64,000 nucleotides of DNA from Endomychus coccineus. Taxonomy: Eukaryota; Arthropoda; Insecta; Coleoptera; Endomychidae. The first letter of the stretch is position 1. Each line of letters starts with the position of its first letter. The DNA lies in the NCBI GenBank assembly GCA_958510875.1, contig OY294068.1, positions 79,789,978 through 79,853,977 on the forward strand, read 5' to 3'. The position numbers and the translations under genes were made by a program. This document shows positions 11,340 through 22,364 of this stretch, piece after piece. The notes below the pieces were generated by a model. The model saw nothing but the letters and a program-made list of their open reading frames with translations, did not search any database and was not told the origin of the DNA.

Positions 11340-12779
11340 AGAAAATAATTTATCAACAGAAATAATAATAAGCAATTTGGCAGAATTAACATTGAAATGT
11401 CTAGATTCAATTAATTTAATGTCAGAGCAGCAAACAGTTGTAAATAGTAGATCACGACATTTTTACTATTACTGATGTAGATAAACCTATTTTAGGAATA
11501 GATTTTTTTTCCATTTTGGTGTTGTATTAGATGTTAAAAACAGACAACTTCAAGATTCCACTATGAATTTGTCAATTAATGTATTTTCGAAAGAAACAGA
11601 TAATGATTATAACAATTTATTATCCGAGTTTCCAAGTTTGGTGAAAGAACAAGATTTGAATGAAACATAAACTTTGTCATTACCTATATTCATACAAATG
11701 GTGTATTAACTTTTGATACATTCCGAAGATTACAACTAAGTATTCTATAGCCAAACAAGAGTTCGAAACATATGGTTAATCTAGGTATTCGTAGACAATA
11801 AAAATCGATAGCTTCTTCACCTCTAAATATGGTTCCTAAAGGAGAGCTTGGTGATTGGAGACCTTGTGGAGATTATAGACAGCATAATTTAATCTCTTTA
11901 CCAGATAAATAACGTTTGCCGCATATACAAGATTTTAATTTACGTCTACATCGTTGTAAAGTAATATCTAAATTTCACTTGGTTGGAGCATATCATCAGA
12001 TTCCTGCCGCAGAGGAAGATAGACATAAAACAGCTATCACAATACCATTTGGTTTATTCGAATTCATAAGAATGCCTTTTGGTTTGAGAAACGCGGCTCA
12101 AACATTTCAACGTTTGATGAATGAAGTATTGCAAGGTCCAGATTTCATATTTTGTTACTTAGATGTTTTAGTCTTTAGTGAATCTGAAGAGGAACATATT
12201 CAACATATTAGAAGAGTTTTTACAAGATTATAAGTTTTTGGTTTAACTATTAAAGAATCTGAATGTGTGTTCAGTTTGAATCAGTTAACGTTTGAGTCAT
12301 AATATTTCTTCTTGAAGCTATAATGTCATCAAGAGAATGAGTCTAAGTGATTGATTTTCCAAGAGCAGAATCATTGAAGGCTCTTCAAGAGTTTATAGGT
12401 AAGATCCATTTTTATCATAGATTTATTCCAAGTTTAGCAGAGTTATTGAGTCCATTTTATTTATTACAAAATGAATTTCGCAGTAATCGTAGAAAAAAGA
12501 TCGAACATTGGTCAGAATCTTGTAATATTTTTGAAATTATTAAACAAACTAGAAATAACACCTTTGGTTGAAACCAACCCAAATCCCAAAAATATGTTGT
12601 CAGCAGTTTCAAGTTTAGCAGTTAGTTCACTGCTTGAACAATATAATGAAGATAATCAGATTTGGGAGCCATTCGCATTTTATTCTAAAAAGTTTTCTAA
12701 AACTGAAAGGAGCTATTCTACTTATGATAGAGAATGGTTAGCCATTTATTTATCTATCAAACACTTTAAGTATTTTTGA
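11340..12779 (+). pseudogene. Ty3/gypsy retrotransposon pol remnant
   Basis: Parts of a gypsy polyprotein appear in order. A protease-like ITDVDKPILGIDFF lies at about 11466-11510. Reverse transcriptase follows at 11916-12233, with SKFHLVGAYHQIPAAEEDRH, the FGLRNAAQTFQRLMNEVL box and the catalytic site read as YLDVL. A thumb/connection follows (LKALQEFIGKIHFYHRFIPS). RNase H is at 12640-12779 with EPFAFYSKKFSKTERSYST and DREW. The catalytic box should be YxDD; here the second Asp is Val, which would abolish polymerase activity. Many stops and shifts are present. The segment is followed at 12840 by an unrelated LINE. No LTR was identified on either side. Confidence 0.8.
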
Positions 12780-12839
12780 TTATATATTCATCTGTGCGAG
12801 ACTGAAAGGCTCAGTAGTCTACTCTATATATAGAACTCT

Positions 12840-14263
12840 TTGGTTGATAGTCGTGGTACTTTTTTGAGAGTTGGTCTTTTAAATATAAGATCTCTAACAG
12901 CACATTTGGTGGAACTTAACGATATAATACTAGAGCAAGATTTTGATGTTGTGGCAGTGACGCAGACCTGGTTGAATGATGGCAGTCCGGGTGATTTTTC
13001 AGCTATACATGGATTTACTCTTGTACGTTAAGATAACGTAATAATAACAGCCCCATCAGTCAAGATATCGGAGAAACTTATAAAAACAATTACAACAAAC
13101 ACTAAATTTTCTTCGAAGTATAGTATCAGAAACTCTTATGAGTTAATCGATAAAATCTAAAATATTGTGATTCCAGATAATGCAAAATTAGTTTCATTCG
13201 ATGTCCAGAACCTTTTCCCTAGTATACCCTGTCAGACACTTTGAATTTAACAGTTAATCTCCGAGAGAAAAATCATATAGACCCTTATATCAAACAAGAG
13301 ATACAATTACATCATCTACTAGTATAGATGTTATTTCCTCCAGTTTTACTGTCATTTCAACTTTAGTCGAAGATACACCTATTCCAGACCATAAATTCCA
13401 GATATGTAAATTTTCTGTATCGAATCAAGCATCTAATCCCAATATTATTCATTACAAACGTAATTATAGCGATTCTAATTTGAATACCCTTCGATATTTA
13501 CTATTACAGGAAGAATGGGCTGATACACTTCAATCAAAAGACGTCGATGAATCCTTTATTTTATTCTTCAATACTTTCAACTTTCACTTGGATAAAGCAT
13601 TTACTTTCAAGAAGGACGGAAACATACTACAAGACCTTGGTTTAATAAAAAAACTTAAGGAATTGCATCAATCATTATGCGATCTTACTAAAATAGCAAA
13701 ACCACGAATAATATAGAAATCAAGGACAGGCATAGAAGATTAAAATCATTATATAAACAAGAGATCCTGCTTGCAAAACGGCAATGTAATGATAATAGAC
13801 TGAATAGAGCCCCTAATATAAGTAGAGAAACTTGGAATATAATAAATGAAGTAAGGAATGACAATAACAATAATTCTTCAAATAAATTAAACATAAATAA
13901 CTCGACAATATGTGATAAACAACAAATATTCAATGAATTCAACCGTTTCTTTACGAAAATTAAAGTATCTGAACCTGATTTCAATATCCGGGATATTCCC
14001 CCTCTTATTAACAAATCATTTTTTTACATTAAATTCTGCCACAAGATGTGAATGACATTATTAAAACAACAGTAAAAAAACAGCAGCAGGAACAGATGAT
14101 ATACATGGAACAGCTTTAAGGGTGGTAAGTAATATTATTTGTACTCCTTTAGCTCACGTAATCAATAATTCATTCTGTAATGAGAAGTATCTCACTGAAC
14201 TGAAAATATCAAAGTCACTACCAGTTTTCAAAAACAAGGGATCCGTTACAGATATCAATAACT
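12840..14263 (+). pseudogene. Jockey-type LINE ORF2, first part (endonuclease and linker)
   Basis: The stretch begins with an endonuclease start (VGLLNIRSLTAHLVELNDII, then VVAVTQTWLND). It resumes after foreign sequence with SIDVISSSF and DHKFQICKF. A long linker runs through LLLQEEWADTLQSKDVDESF and RETWNIINEVRN (13480-14000). Near 14090-14263 the first reverse-transcriptase boxes appear: GTDDIHGTALRVV, then LPVFKNKGSVTDINN. The frame is cut exactly there by a Sola-like element and resumes at 20014. Frameshifts and stops are frequent. In the family this ORF supplies nicking and reverse transcription. Confidence 0.75.
13047..13315 (+). pseudogene. Penelope-like reverse transcriptase fragment
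   Basis: Between the two endonuclease pieces of the LINE lies a different reading: RNSYELIDKI, a stop, then NIVIPDNAKLVSFDVQNLFPSIP. The SFDVxxLFxxIP box and the preceding NSYELIDKI pattern are characteristic of Penelope-like RTs. Only about 65 residues are recognisable. It looks like a fragment inserted in, or rearranged into, the LINE. Confidence 0.55.
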
Positions 14264-16636
14264 GGACGGTGTTATGCAACAACCGTCTAACCCACACTTT
14301 TTGCAAAACACGTTTTATTATCGAAAACTTGTAATATTAGTCTAACGATGATAAGCAAAAATGGTTTAACTGATATTTGGTTTCTAGCGCCATCTGTGAG
14401 TCAATGTACTAAGCCACAATTTCTAAATGCTATGCTATAGAAATATGCAACAGTGGTCTATCCCACAAAATCCCAGATCTGTGGGATAGGTCATTTTGGA
14501 AAATTTCTCGGTGTGGATGATTGCTTGTTTCTTATGGTGTTGCTAATGATAAAATTATTTGTGTAAACAGTTAGAATTTTAGTATTATTGATTGTGCTCA
14601 ACGTAGTAAAGGTAAGCTGAAACATATAAATATAAAAGTGCTCATATACCAATCAATAAAAGTAAATACAGAAACCTAACCTAAAATATTGTTTAAAATA
14701 TGTGTTTTACATAATAATTATTCAATTAGATGGAAACAATATGAGGCTAAAACAATGTGCTTTTTATTTGTATAAAGAATATAAGAATAGGTTTATAAAT
14801 TTTAAGTAGTAAATCAGTGGAATTAGCACGACTAATGAGGCTAAGACTAGTATTATCACGTATTATGTTGCAAAATAGTGAGCGGCTCATTTTTGATTTT
14901 CCAAAAAAAAACAAGTCGATGGAGTAATGTTTTTTTTTTCTTCAGGATGAACGTTCCAAGAGGAAAAATTAGTAGGCATGGTGTTCTCACAAAACAAGGT
15001 AGAACCTGATAACTTGCCAAAGTGCGAGATTGCTGCAATTGCTGAATCATCAACCAAATCTCTTGAAAATATCAATTTTAACTTGGAACCAGTGATTCAA
15101 AATGTTGAGACCGCTGAGTATCTTAATCCTAACGAGAAAATACAGTGTTCCAGTGACAATAATTTTTTACAAGAGTTTAGTACTCCAGAAGTAGCAACAG
15201 AAAATTTGGAGCGTTGTTTAGGCCATCAAGTGGAATTTGAAGAGCCATTCCAATCTTCGGGGGTGAATACATTCCGGATTCAGAAGACAGTTCAGGGTAC
15301 ATGAGTGATCCAGATTCCAGAGAATATACTGAAACTACTACAGAAGTTGACGAAAGAAAAGGGCGAAAAAGTCGTGGAAGAAAGAGGAAGATTTCACATC
15401 AGTCCAGAACAGATAGGAAAAAATATACGAATACCAACAAAAAATATATTTCGGCAAGAGCTAAAGAAGTTGAACCAAAAACGTTTAATGCCTCATATTC
15501 CTGTAAGTGTTCGAAGAAATGCACGGATATTGTTCCCTTAGAAACAAGGAGAAGGTTATTTCATCAATTTTGGGGAGTTGGTAGCTTCGAAGGACGATTA
15601 GTTTTGATAACCAAATGCGTTAAAGAAATCGAGAAGAAGAGAACTTACACAAAGAATTTGGTGTCGAGAAGATCCAAGTCTAAAATTTACAATATAGAAG
15701 ATCATTGCGTTTGCAAAGAAGCATTCTTAAATACTTTGCAAATTAATAGTAATCGAGTTCAGGTAGCTCTAAAAAAAATAAAAATTAACTTGATACAGGA
15801 CAGAAGGGGATGCAACAGCGGAGGACGAAATGCTATAAGTCAAGAACGAATAGAAAATATTATAAAGCATATTTCGTCATTTCCCACATATATTTCCCAT
15901 TATTGCCGTTTTCAGACAGATTCAAAATTTCTTAATCCGGATTTAAACTTACATAAAATGTATTTTCTGTACCAAGAAAAAACTGATAATCCAGTAAGCC
16001 TTTCCAAATATAAAAATATTTTTTATTCCGAGTTTAACCTAAAGTTTACAGTACCCCACAAGGACACTTGTCGAATGTGTGATATCTATACTGCTGAATT
16101 AAGTTCTGCCGATAATTTAAAAAGACGGGAATTAGAAGCAACACATTTAAAACATTTACAGATTGCAGACGAACTACGGGCTCAAATGAATTCTGATATT
16201 ACTGTGTCACAGGAAGATGAAACTGTGGAAACTTTAACGTTCGATTTACAGAAAACTCATCCTATTCCTAAACTACCAACTGGGATCGTTTATTATAAGC
16301 GACAGTTGAACTTGTACAAATTCAGCATTTTTGTTGGAAGCTCCAAAAAGGGCATTTTTAATATCTGGTTGGAACATGAAGCTGGCAGAGGTACCCAGGA
16401 AGTCGGTTCTTGTTTGCGTAAATTTATTAATGAAAATGTTAAAGTACCTGTTAAAAAATTGAATTTGTGGTCGGATATTTGTGGTGGACAGAACCGAAGC
16501 ATTAAATTGGTTTTAATGCTTATCCACGTTTTACAAAATCACACATCGCTTGAAACAATTCCATTGAAGTTTTTGCTTTCCGGTCATAGTGCTCTGAAAA
16601 TTCATCAAAGACTGTACACTCTCGATGACTACCGTA

Positions 16637-19174
16637 GAATTGGGTGACTTGGGACATTGGTGTGAATTGGGACAAATTAAACAACATTACATATTATGTT
16701 CTACCATCTATTGGTTGGAAGCGAAACCAAAATTGTCATACTGGAGGGCTTCGGTAGTAGACTGGGTAAGTAAATAACAATTTTTTATGACTGTTACACT
16801 TCCTACGACACACGATGAAGTGTTTGACGCTGGCACGTCTAGTATTTTTTTTGGTGTTCTCCAACATGTCGTAAAATTTCACCATATCATACTTAACCTA
16901 ACTTTTTTATATTTTCTGTAGAACTACCATATTTATTTTGTATGTTCTTTTGTAGGGTGACTTGAGACATGCCGTCCAAATATAAAAGACGTTTAGGAAG
17001 TCGCAAATATCGCGACTTCTCAGAGGAAACACTGCAAAGGGCTATAAACGATATTCGTACGAACGGCTTGACTTATCGCGCAGCTGCCGAAAAGTACGGC
17101 ATTCCCAAATCCACTTTGGAAAGAAAATTTCATAATAAACAAATGAAGGCTCCGGGAGGTCAAACAACCCTTCTTGAAGAAAAAGAGAAAATACTTCAAC
17201 AAGCGATAATAACTGCAAGTGAATGGGGCTTTTCACTGGAAAAAGAAAACATTAAAGATTTAGTACATGGCTATGTTATGAGACAATGTAAAAATGTCAA
17301 GAAATTTCCCGATTCCAGGCCAGGCGACTCATGATATTATGGATTTGTTGCAAGGCACCGTGATTTAAGCATACGCTTGTCAGAAAATATCAATCATTAA
17401 TTATGATGAGAGTGGCTTTGTAGATGATCCAGGTCGTAACAAAGTATTGTTCAGAAAAAAATCAAAGCATGCCGAAAGAGTAATGGACTTTTCGAAAAGT
17501 AACACATCAGTAATGTTCTGCGTAAGTGGTTCTGGCGAAACCTTTACCCCGTACATTGTGTATAAAGCCGACCATGTTTGGAGCACCTGGACTGAAAGGG
17601 GGCCACATAATGCTCCCTACAATCGTAGTAAATCTGGTTGGTTCGATATGGCACTCTTTGAAGATTGGTTTTTGACAATAGCCCTACCCTGCCTCAAAAA
17701 ACTGAATGGGCCTAAAGTAATGTTGGGTGATAATCTCTCGAGTCACATTTCTGTTAAAGTTTTGCAGGAATGTGAACATAACGACATTCGATTCATCTTA
17801 CTTCCACCCAATAGTACCCACCTTACACAACCCCTTGATGTGAGCTGCTTTCGTCCGATCAAAGGTGCCTGGTGAAAAATTTTAAAATTATGGAAACAGT
17901 AGAATCGTGGTCCTTTGAGAAAAGATATGTTTATTAAGTCAGACCCTTGAAAAAGTTGGCACAAACCAGTCAGAAAATATTAAAGCAGGATTCAAAACTA
18001 CAGGATTAATTCCCCTTGATCGTGAGGCTGTCTTAAATAAGATACCAAAGCAAGATCGCAATCCTAATGACAATGCCCTGAAAAGTCTATCACTGAAACT
18101 TTGAAGGATTTACTTCACATTAGTCGATTTGGCAGCACCCGAGATGAATCTGCCAGTGATGTACCTAAGGCAATTAAAAGGAAGAAGAAATTGGATGTTG
18201 CAGCTGGGTAAAGCGTGTCTTTTGAGCAAGTTCAAAAAGTGAAATGAGACAAAAAAAAAGAAAAGAGAAAGGAAAAATAAAGAAACGTAAAAAAACAAAA
18301 ACCTTGTATGATCTCTCTGACAGTGACTCGGCAGATCCTCATGTAGTCTCTCTCGAAGAAGAAATAAATCATTCTATAAATTCTGAAAATAATGAGATTA
18401 CAGAGGGAGAGTTACCAGATGAGACATACTAAGAAGATAAAACAAGCTGCAGGGACCTGGAAATAGATGACTTCGTAGTAATTCAGCTCGAGTTAACCAA
18501 AGGACGGAGTCAACGATTTATAGGACAAATTATTAGGAAAGATCCATATCGTTGTTCTTATCTCGAACCGAATTCGAAAAAGAAAAATGATTATCTCTTC
18601 CCCACCATTCAAGATGAAGGAGATGTAGCACCGCATGAATTCATGGTCAAATTGTCACCTCCACAAAGATTGAGGAGAGGAGGCATGGTTTTTAGCGAAA
18701 TCGCTTTGAGGAAATTTGTTTTCGATCATTAAAATATTTATTTTGTTTTTTGTTTTGTTTTGTTGTATTCTACGAATGTCTTTGTTCAGCATATTTTGAT
18801 GAGATATTAAAAACACCGTTGCATTATTGTGCATTGTCATTAAATTATCCTAATCCACAAAAATTATTCAGTTTTGTTCCCGTTTTCGATACATTTGTTC
18901 GATAATTTAGTAAAAAATGTTTAATGCGTCCCAAGACACCCTGAAAACGCGTTTCTTGACGACGAGCATGCAAATTAATAGCGTGTCCCAAGTGTTCAAA
19001 ATCAACGGTTGACTTGGGACAGCATGATTTTTGTTTTTGTTTTAATAGGTTGATCTTTTTCGATCCAATTGTATCCTAACATGTAGTTCTAAGTATTTGT
19101 CAAATGGCAATTTTTTAAAAAGTTTCTCAATTACGGTCAATTAGATCTCAAAATTGTCCCAAGCCACCCAATTC
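16637..19174 (+). mobile_element. Pogo/Tigger-like DNA transposon, copy 2
   Basis: TA duplications lie at 16635-16636 and 19175-19176. The TIR starts GAATTGGGTGACTTGGGACA at the left and GAATTGGGTGGCTTGGGACA at the right (one mismatch in 20). Related GACTTGGGACA or TTGGGACA motifs recur inside at about 16664, 16955 (as GACTTGAGACA), 18925, 18979 and 19010. The 2.5 kb element is unrelated in TIR sequence to copies 1 and 3 and sits inside the Sola-like gene. Confidence 0.9.
16969..18732 (+). pseudogene. Pogo-like transposase with Tudor/BAH-like C-terminal domain
   Basis: The ATG at 16969 opens a psq helix-turn-helix (SEETLQRAINDIRTNGLTYR then AEKYGIPKSTLERKF) and a second CENP-B-type region. 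The frame then shifts (VARHRDLSIRLSENI at about 17342) and roughly 60 residues are missing before the first acidic box NYDESGF (17400). The DDE core at 17447-17875 has GDNLSSH and NSTHLTQPLD. A Lys/Glu-rich linker (18244-18430) leads, past a stop, to a compact C-terminal domain at 18460-18732: IDDFVVIQL, QRFIGQIIR, FPTIQDEGDV and LRRGGMVF. That domain is shared with copy 3. The deletion, several stops and shifts make it non-functional. Confidence 0.85.
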
Positions 19175-20013
19175 TACGGTACACAGATGTTATGAAGACT
19201 TGTCGTAGAAAAAATAAGTTCATTGTTAATCGTATAAAATACACAGGACATGGTTTCAGTAGTAAACCTCGAAAAAGCTATTACGAATCGCAAGACTGAT
19301 GTTAAAAAGAAACAAATAAATTGGCTTAAATTGCACGAAATCACCTTAAAAAAAGAAAATCCTACTCTGTTATTTATGAAAACCTGTAGGTATATCAGAC
19401 TCAGTATATACAGAAGTTAATATTGAAAAAGGAGGAAAAGGCCGAAAACCAGTTTTAAAAGAGATAGATCTTCCTCCTCTGTGGCCAGTAGGCAAAGCGT
19501 TGTCTGTGGAAAAACTGAAGGATCTGAAAGAAATTCTTAAGCTGGTGCTACAAGATACGAAACCTTTTTTTAATTTTCTAAGAACTGTGGAAAGGCAAGG
19601 TTTTAGTGCAGACATTGAAGGACTTGGTGCCGATATAGATTTTCACATAAGTGATTTGCAAGAGACCTAGATAAAAAAATATAATATTTAAACGTTGTAT
19701 GTTGCAGCAGAGGTGCAATCCTATTTTTTATTTTTGTATTTAATTTTTATTGCTTATTGCAAAACTAACAACTGTTTATATTACGTTTTTCATAAACCGT
19801 CTTACCCTCTTTGACATAGTTTTTTTCTGTCAAAAACTACTTTTATTTTTATTGGGTTATAAATTTAGTTTTTGTGTTTGTTTCTATAAGGATAAAAATA
19901 AAAATAAAAGGTATTTCTCGCCAATTGTTTTTTTTTCATGTGTTTAATATTAAATGCTAATTATCTCATAAAAATAAAACTATTGGTTAGCTCATTGTTG
20001 GATAACACCGTCC

Positions 20014-21069
20014 AACTATAGAAATATTTCTCTGCAGTCACAGTTTGCAAAAAGTTTTGAGAGCTTATTCAACATACAGTTGGCGAGATTTCTAGAATAG
20101 AACCATCTTCTCACCGACATCCAACATGGATTTAGGAGTGGTAGATCGACTGTAGGAGCAATGAAAATACTATGTTCAACCTTGTTTGAGTGCATGAACA
20201 ATAAATAAATTCCAGTTGCTTTATATTTTGATCTAAGCCGAGCTTTTGATTCAGTTAATCATAAGTTATTACTGAATAAACTGCACTCCTATGGAATAAG
20301 AGGTGTTCCCAATGCCTGAATTGAATCCTACTTAATGGATAGGCAACAAATTGTAGTATATGACTCTTATGAAAATCAAATCCATCGGAGATAAATATAG
20401 GCCACAGGGGTAAATATTGGGTCCAATATTGTTTAAAGTTTTCATGCCTGATTTAGAGCAGTCATGTGGTAATGCGTACAGAACTATACTATATGCCGAC
20501 GATACAAAACAAATTACTGCCGAAGAAAAGTTAAACAGCTCGATAGTCAAAGCAAATAGCTGTGCTAATAGTTTCTATCGCTGGTGTCTGAACAATGGAT
20601 TAACAGTTAATGAAAAGAAAACCTTCTTCATGCTATTCAAACAGAAGAACATAAACTATAATTTCAGTCCACTTATCAGGATATATCATACAACAATTGA
20701 GATACATGGAATTAAAATCCTTGAACGATTATAGACCATAAATTGACATGGGAAGCACAATGTAACAGCATCGTAAGCAAACTAAGTAGCAAATGTTATA
20801 TGATAAGAATGCTAAGGAACACAGTATCTTCGAAAGTTTTGAATATGTTATATTACGGTCTTATTCATTCCGTTTTGAATTACGGTCTTCTATTCAGGGG
20901 TAATTCTTCCCACATGGTGAGGGTATTCATTGCTCAGAAGAATATTGTCCGATGTATGTTGAATTATAAATCGAATAATTGTCATTGCAAACCACTCTTT
21001 ATAAAACTCCAATTTTTGACTCTTCCATGTATGTACATCTATCCACTGGTGCTGAATATTGAGAACCAG
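20014..21069 (+). pseudogene. Jockey-type LINE ORF2, second part (reverse transcriptase)
   Basis: This continues the LINE of 12840-14263 after the Sola-like insertion. Readable blocks are AKSFESLFNIQLARFLE, then LLTDIQHGFRSGRSTVGAM, FDLSRAFDSVNHKLLLNKLH (motif A), GPILFKVFMPDLEQ and TILYADDTK (the YADD catalytic box, about 20490), followed by WCLNNGLTVNEKKTFFM and thumb/C-terminal sequence to NIENQ at 21069. Six or more stops or shifts interrupt it. The text breaks off at 21069 and seems to resume at 45254. Confidence 0.8.
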
Positions 21070-21126
21070 GGGGTCAATTCTTGAATCTAATAAAATAGGT
21101 CGTATGCGAAATTTGTCAGCAAATTT

Positions 21127-21169
21127 GTCGATCGCTTTTACAAAAAGCTATTCTTGAATAGCGATCGAC
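21127..21169. repeat. Hairpin near the left end of the Harbinger-like block
   Basis: GTCGATCGCT at 21127-21136 and AGCGATCGAC at 21160-21169 form a perfect 10-bp stem around a 23-base loop. The loop contains a second copy of the TTCTTGAAT string found at 21077. Confidence 0.7.
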
Positions 21170-21338
21170 TGTGCACATTCGACATTTGCCATTCGAAATT
21201 TTATCTCGCACGCCACAATGTGACAACGTTGTAATTTTGCAACTTCGATGCAACACAAGTTGCAAAGCATGAACTGGAATTACTGAAAGTTAGGTTATAT
21301 GTGTATTTGTTTGATTATTTTGCTATTTGCTCTGCTAA

Positions 21339-22115
21339 TTGGATTTGGAGAACAGCAAAATGGACAAAAAAACATATTGTAGTGTCCAGCAGAAAAACAA
21401 AATAGTAGAAATAGTGTCAGCTGATAAAGACTTGGTGTCGGGGAAGTTTTCTTCCACATTCACATATAAAGAAAACCAAAAAAGGTGGGCAGCTACATCA
21501 GAAGTTGTAAATGCATGTACTGGAACCAACAAAGACTAGCGGCACTGGAGAAAGGTATACAAACTTCTATAAAATGAACATGATAATCATTTTAAGTAAG
21601 TTTCTTTCAGATATGGTAGGATATACGTAGTAAAACAAAATCAAAATAAGCTAAACTTAAGAAATATTCAGCAGGCACCGGAGGCCATCATCAGTAAGTA
21701 CTCTTACAAGGGCTGAAGAAATTGCTTTAGGTACTATATATCCGCAAACTATATACGATAACACCTCTATCATGGAGGATGGTGGAAATTTCGATTTAGT
21801 TAGCTTAGAAAAGGACAACCTAGAAGAAGTACAAGAGCATGAAGAAGGTTACCATGAAGGAGAAACAATATATTTGGAATATTGTAACGAAACGACAGAA
21901 GAAAAAGAAAAATAGAAAGATGAAAAACAAAATTTGCTAAAACCATGTAAATCCAAAGCAAAATTAGCTGAAGAAAGATTGCAATCCAGCTCAAGTGCCA
22001 CAGTTTTATTGGCAGAAGTATCGAAAAACGAATTGTTACTGAAGGAAAGCTACTATAACAAGAAATTAGAGTATATAGAGACAAACTATAGCCATGGAAA
22101 TGATAGCAAATGCTT
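21339..22115 (+). pseudogene. Harbinger-type Myb/SANT-like protein, decayed
   Basis: The ATG in ATGGACAAAAAAAC at 21360 opens MDKKTYCSVQQKNKIVEIVS, then DLVSGKFSSTFTYKENQKRW, a zeste/Myb_DNA-bind_5 type trihelix. A GT-rich break follows at about 21540-21610. AGTGGHH near 21675 matches the Gly-rich motif that closes the domain. Further on, 21950-22080 reads AEERLQSSSSATVLLAEVSK then LLLKESYYNKKLEYIE, a heptad-like coiled coil. Several stops and shifts separate these parts. In Harbinger elements this protein binds transposon ends and brings the transposase into the nucleus. From about 22115 the match fades and Helentron sequence begins. Confidence 0.65.
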
Positions 22116-22364
22116 CAGTGGAAAAAGTGATATAGGTTCTTATTTTAACATTGGAAATGTTTATGTTCGTATAGGGGGCCAGGTTAAGCGTTTTCGTTCA
22201 AGGCCAAAAGACAGCGGAGTCGAAGTCGTCGCGAGGGAATAGTGGGGAGATGGTGGGGAGGGGAGCGCCGGCCGCCGAGCGTTCAGGGTTCAGTGTACCG
22301 CACTCGCTTGATGTAGGATGGAGTAGCGTATCGTCTTGTACGATTGAAGGGCTTAATTATCGCC

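Larger units (their letters stand above)
14978..19670 (+). pseudogene. Sola-like (DUF7869-type) transposase, split
   Basis: An ATG at 14978 opens an acidic N-terminal region. After a frameshift near 15255 the frame continues as the 448-codon ORF from 15301. This has a basic patch (RKGRKSRGRKRK), a Cys cluster (CKCSKKC, then FHQFWGVGSFEGR), CNSGGRNAIS, HISSFPTYISHYCR, KDTCRMCDIY, the core TFDLQKTHPIPKLPTG, YYKRQLNLYKFSIF, WSDICGGQNRS and LLSGHS. It is cut at 16636 by a pogo-like element. Beyond 19177 it goes on, one frame away, as TDVMKTCRRKNKFIV and later LPPLWPVGKALSVEKLKDL, ending at TAG 19668-19670. I assign the family from these conserved blocks together with the 4-bp TSD. Frameshifts and the insertion make it inactive. 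Confidence 0.7.
14264..20013 (+). mobile_element. Sola-like DNA transposon
   Basis: The element is bounded by the 4-bp duplication AACT at 14260-14263 and 20014-20017. Its ends are inverted: left GGACGGTGTTATGCAACAA, right (reverse complement) GGACGGTGTTATCCAACAA, one mismatch in 19. Removing it restores the LINE frame from VTDINN into YRNISL. A 4-bp TSD and a large DDD-type transposase fit the Sola superfamily. Without the nested pogo element its own length is about 3.2 kb. An 11-bp near-perfect hairpin lies in its 5' leader at 14457-14490. Confidence 0.8.

Noticed and set aside
14264..14334. Extension of the LINE frame past VTDINN
   Set aside because: Read-through into the Sola-like TIR; the real LINE continues at 20014.
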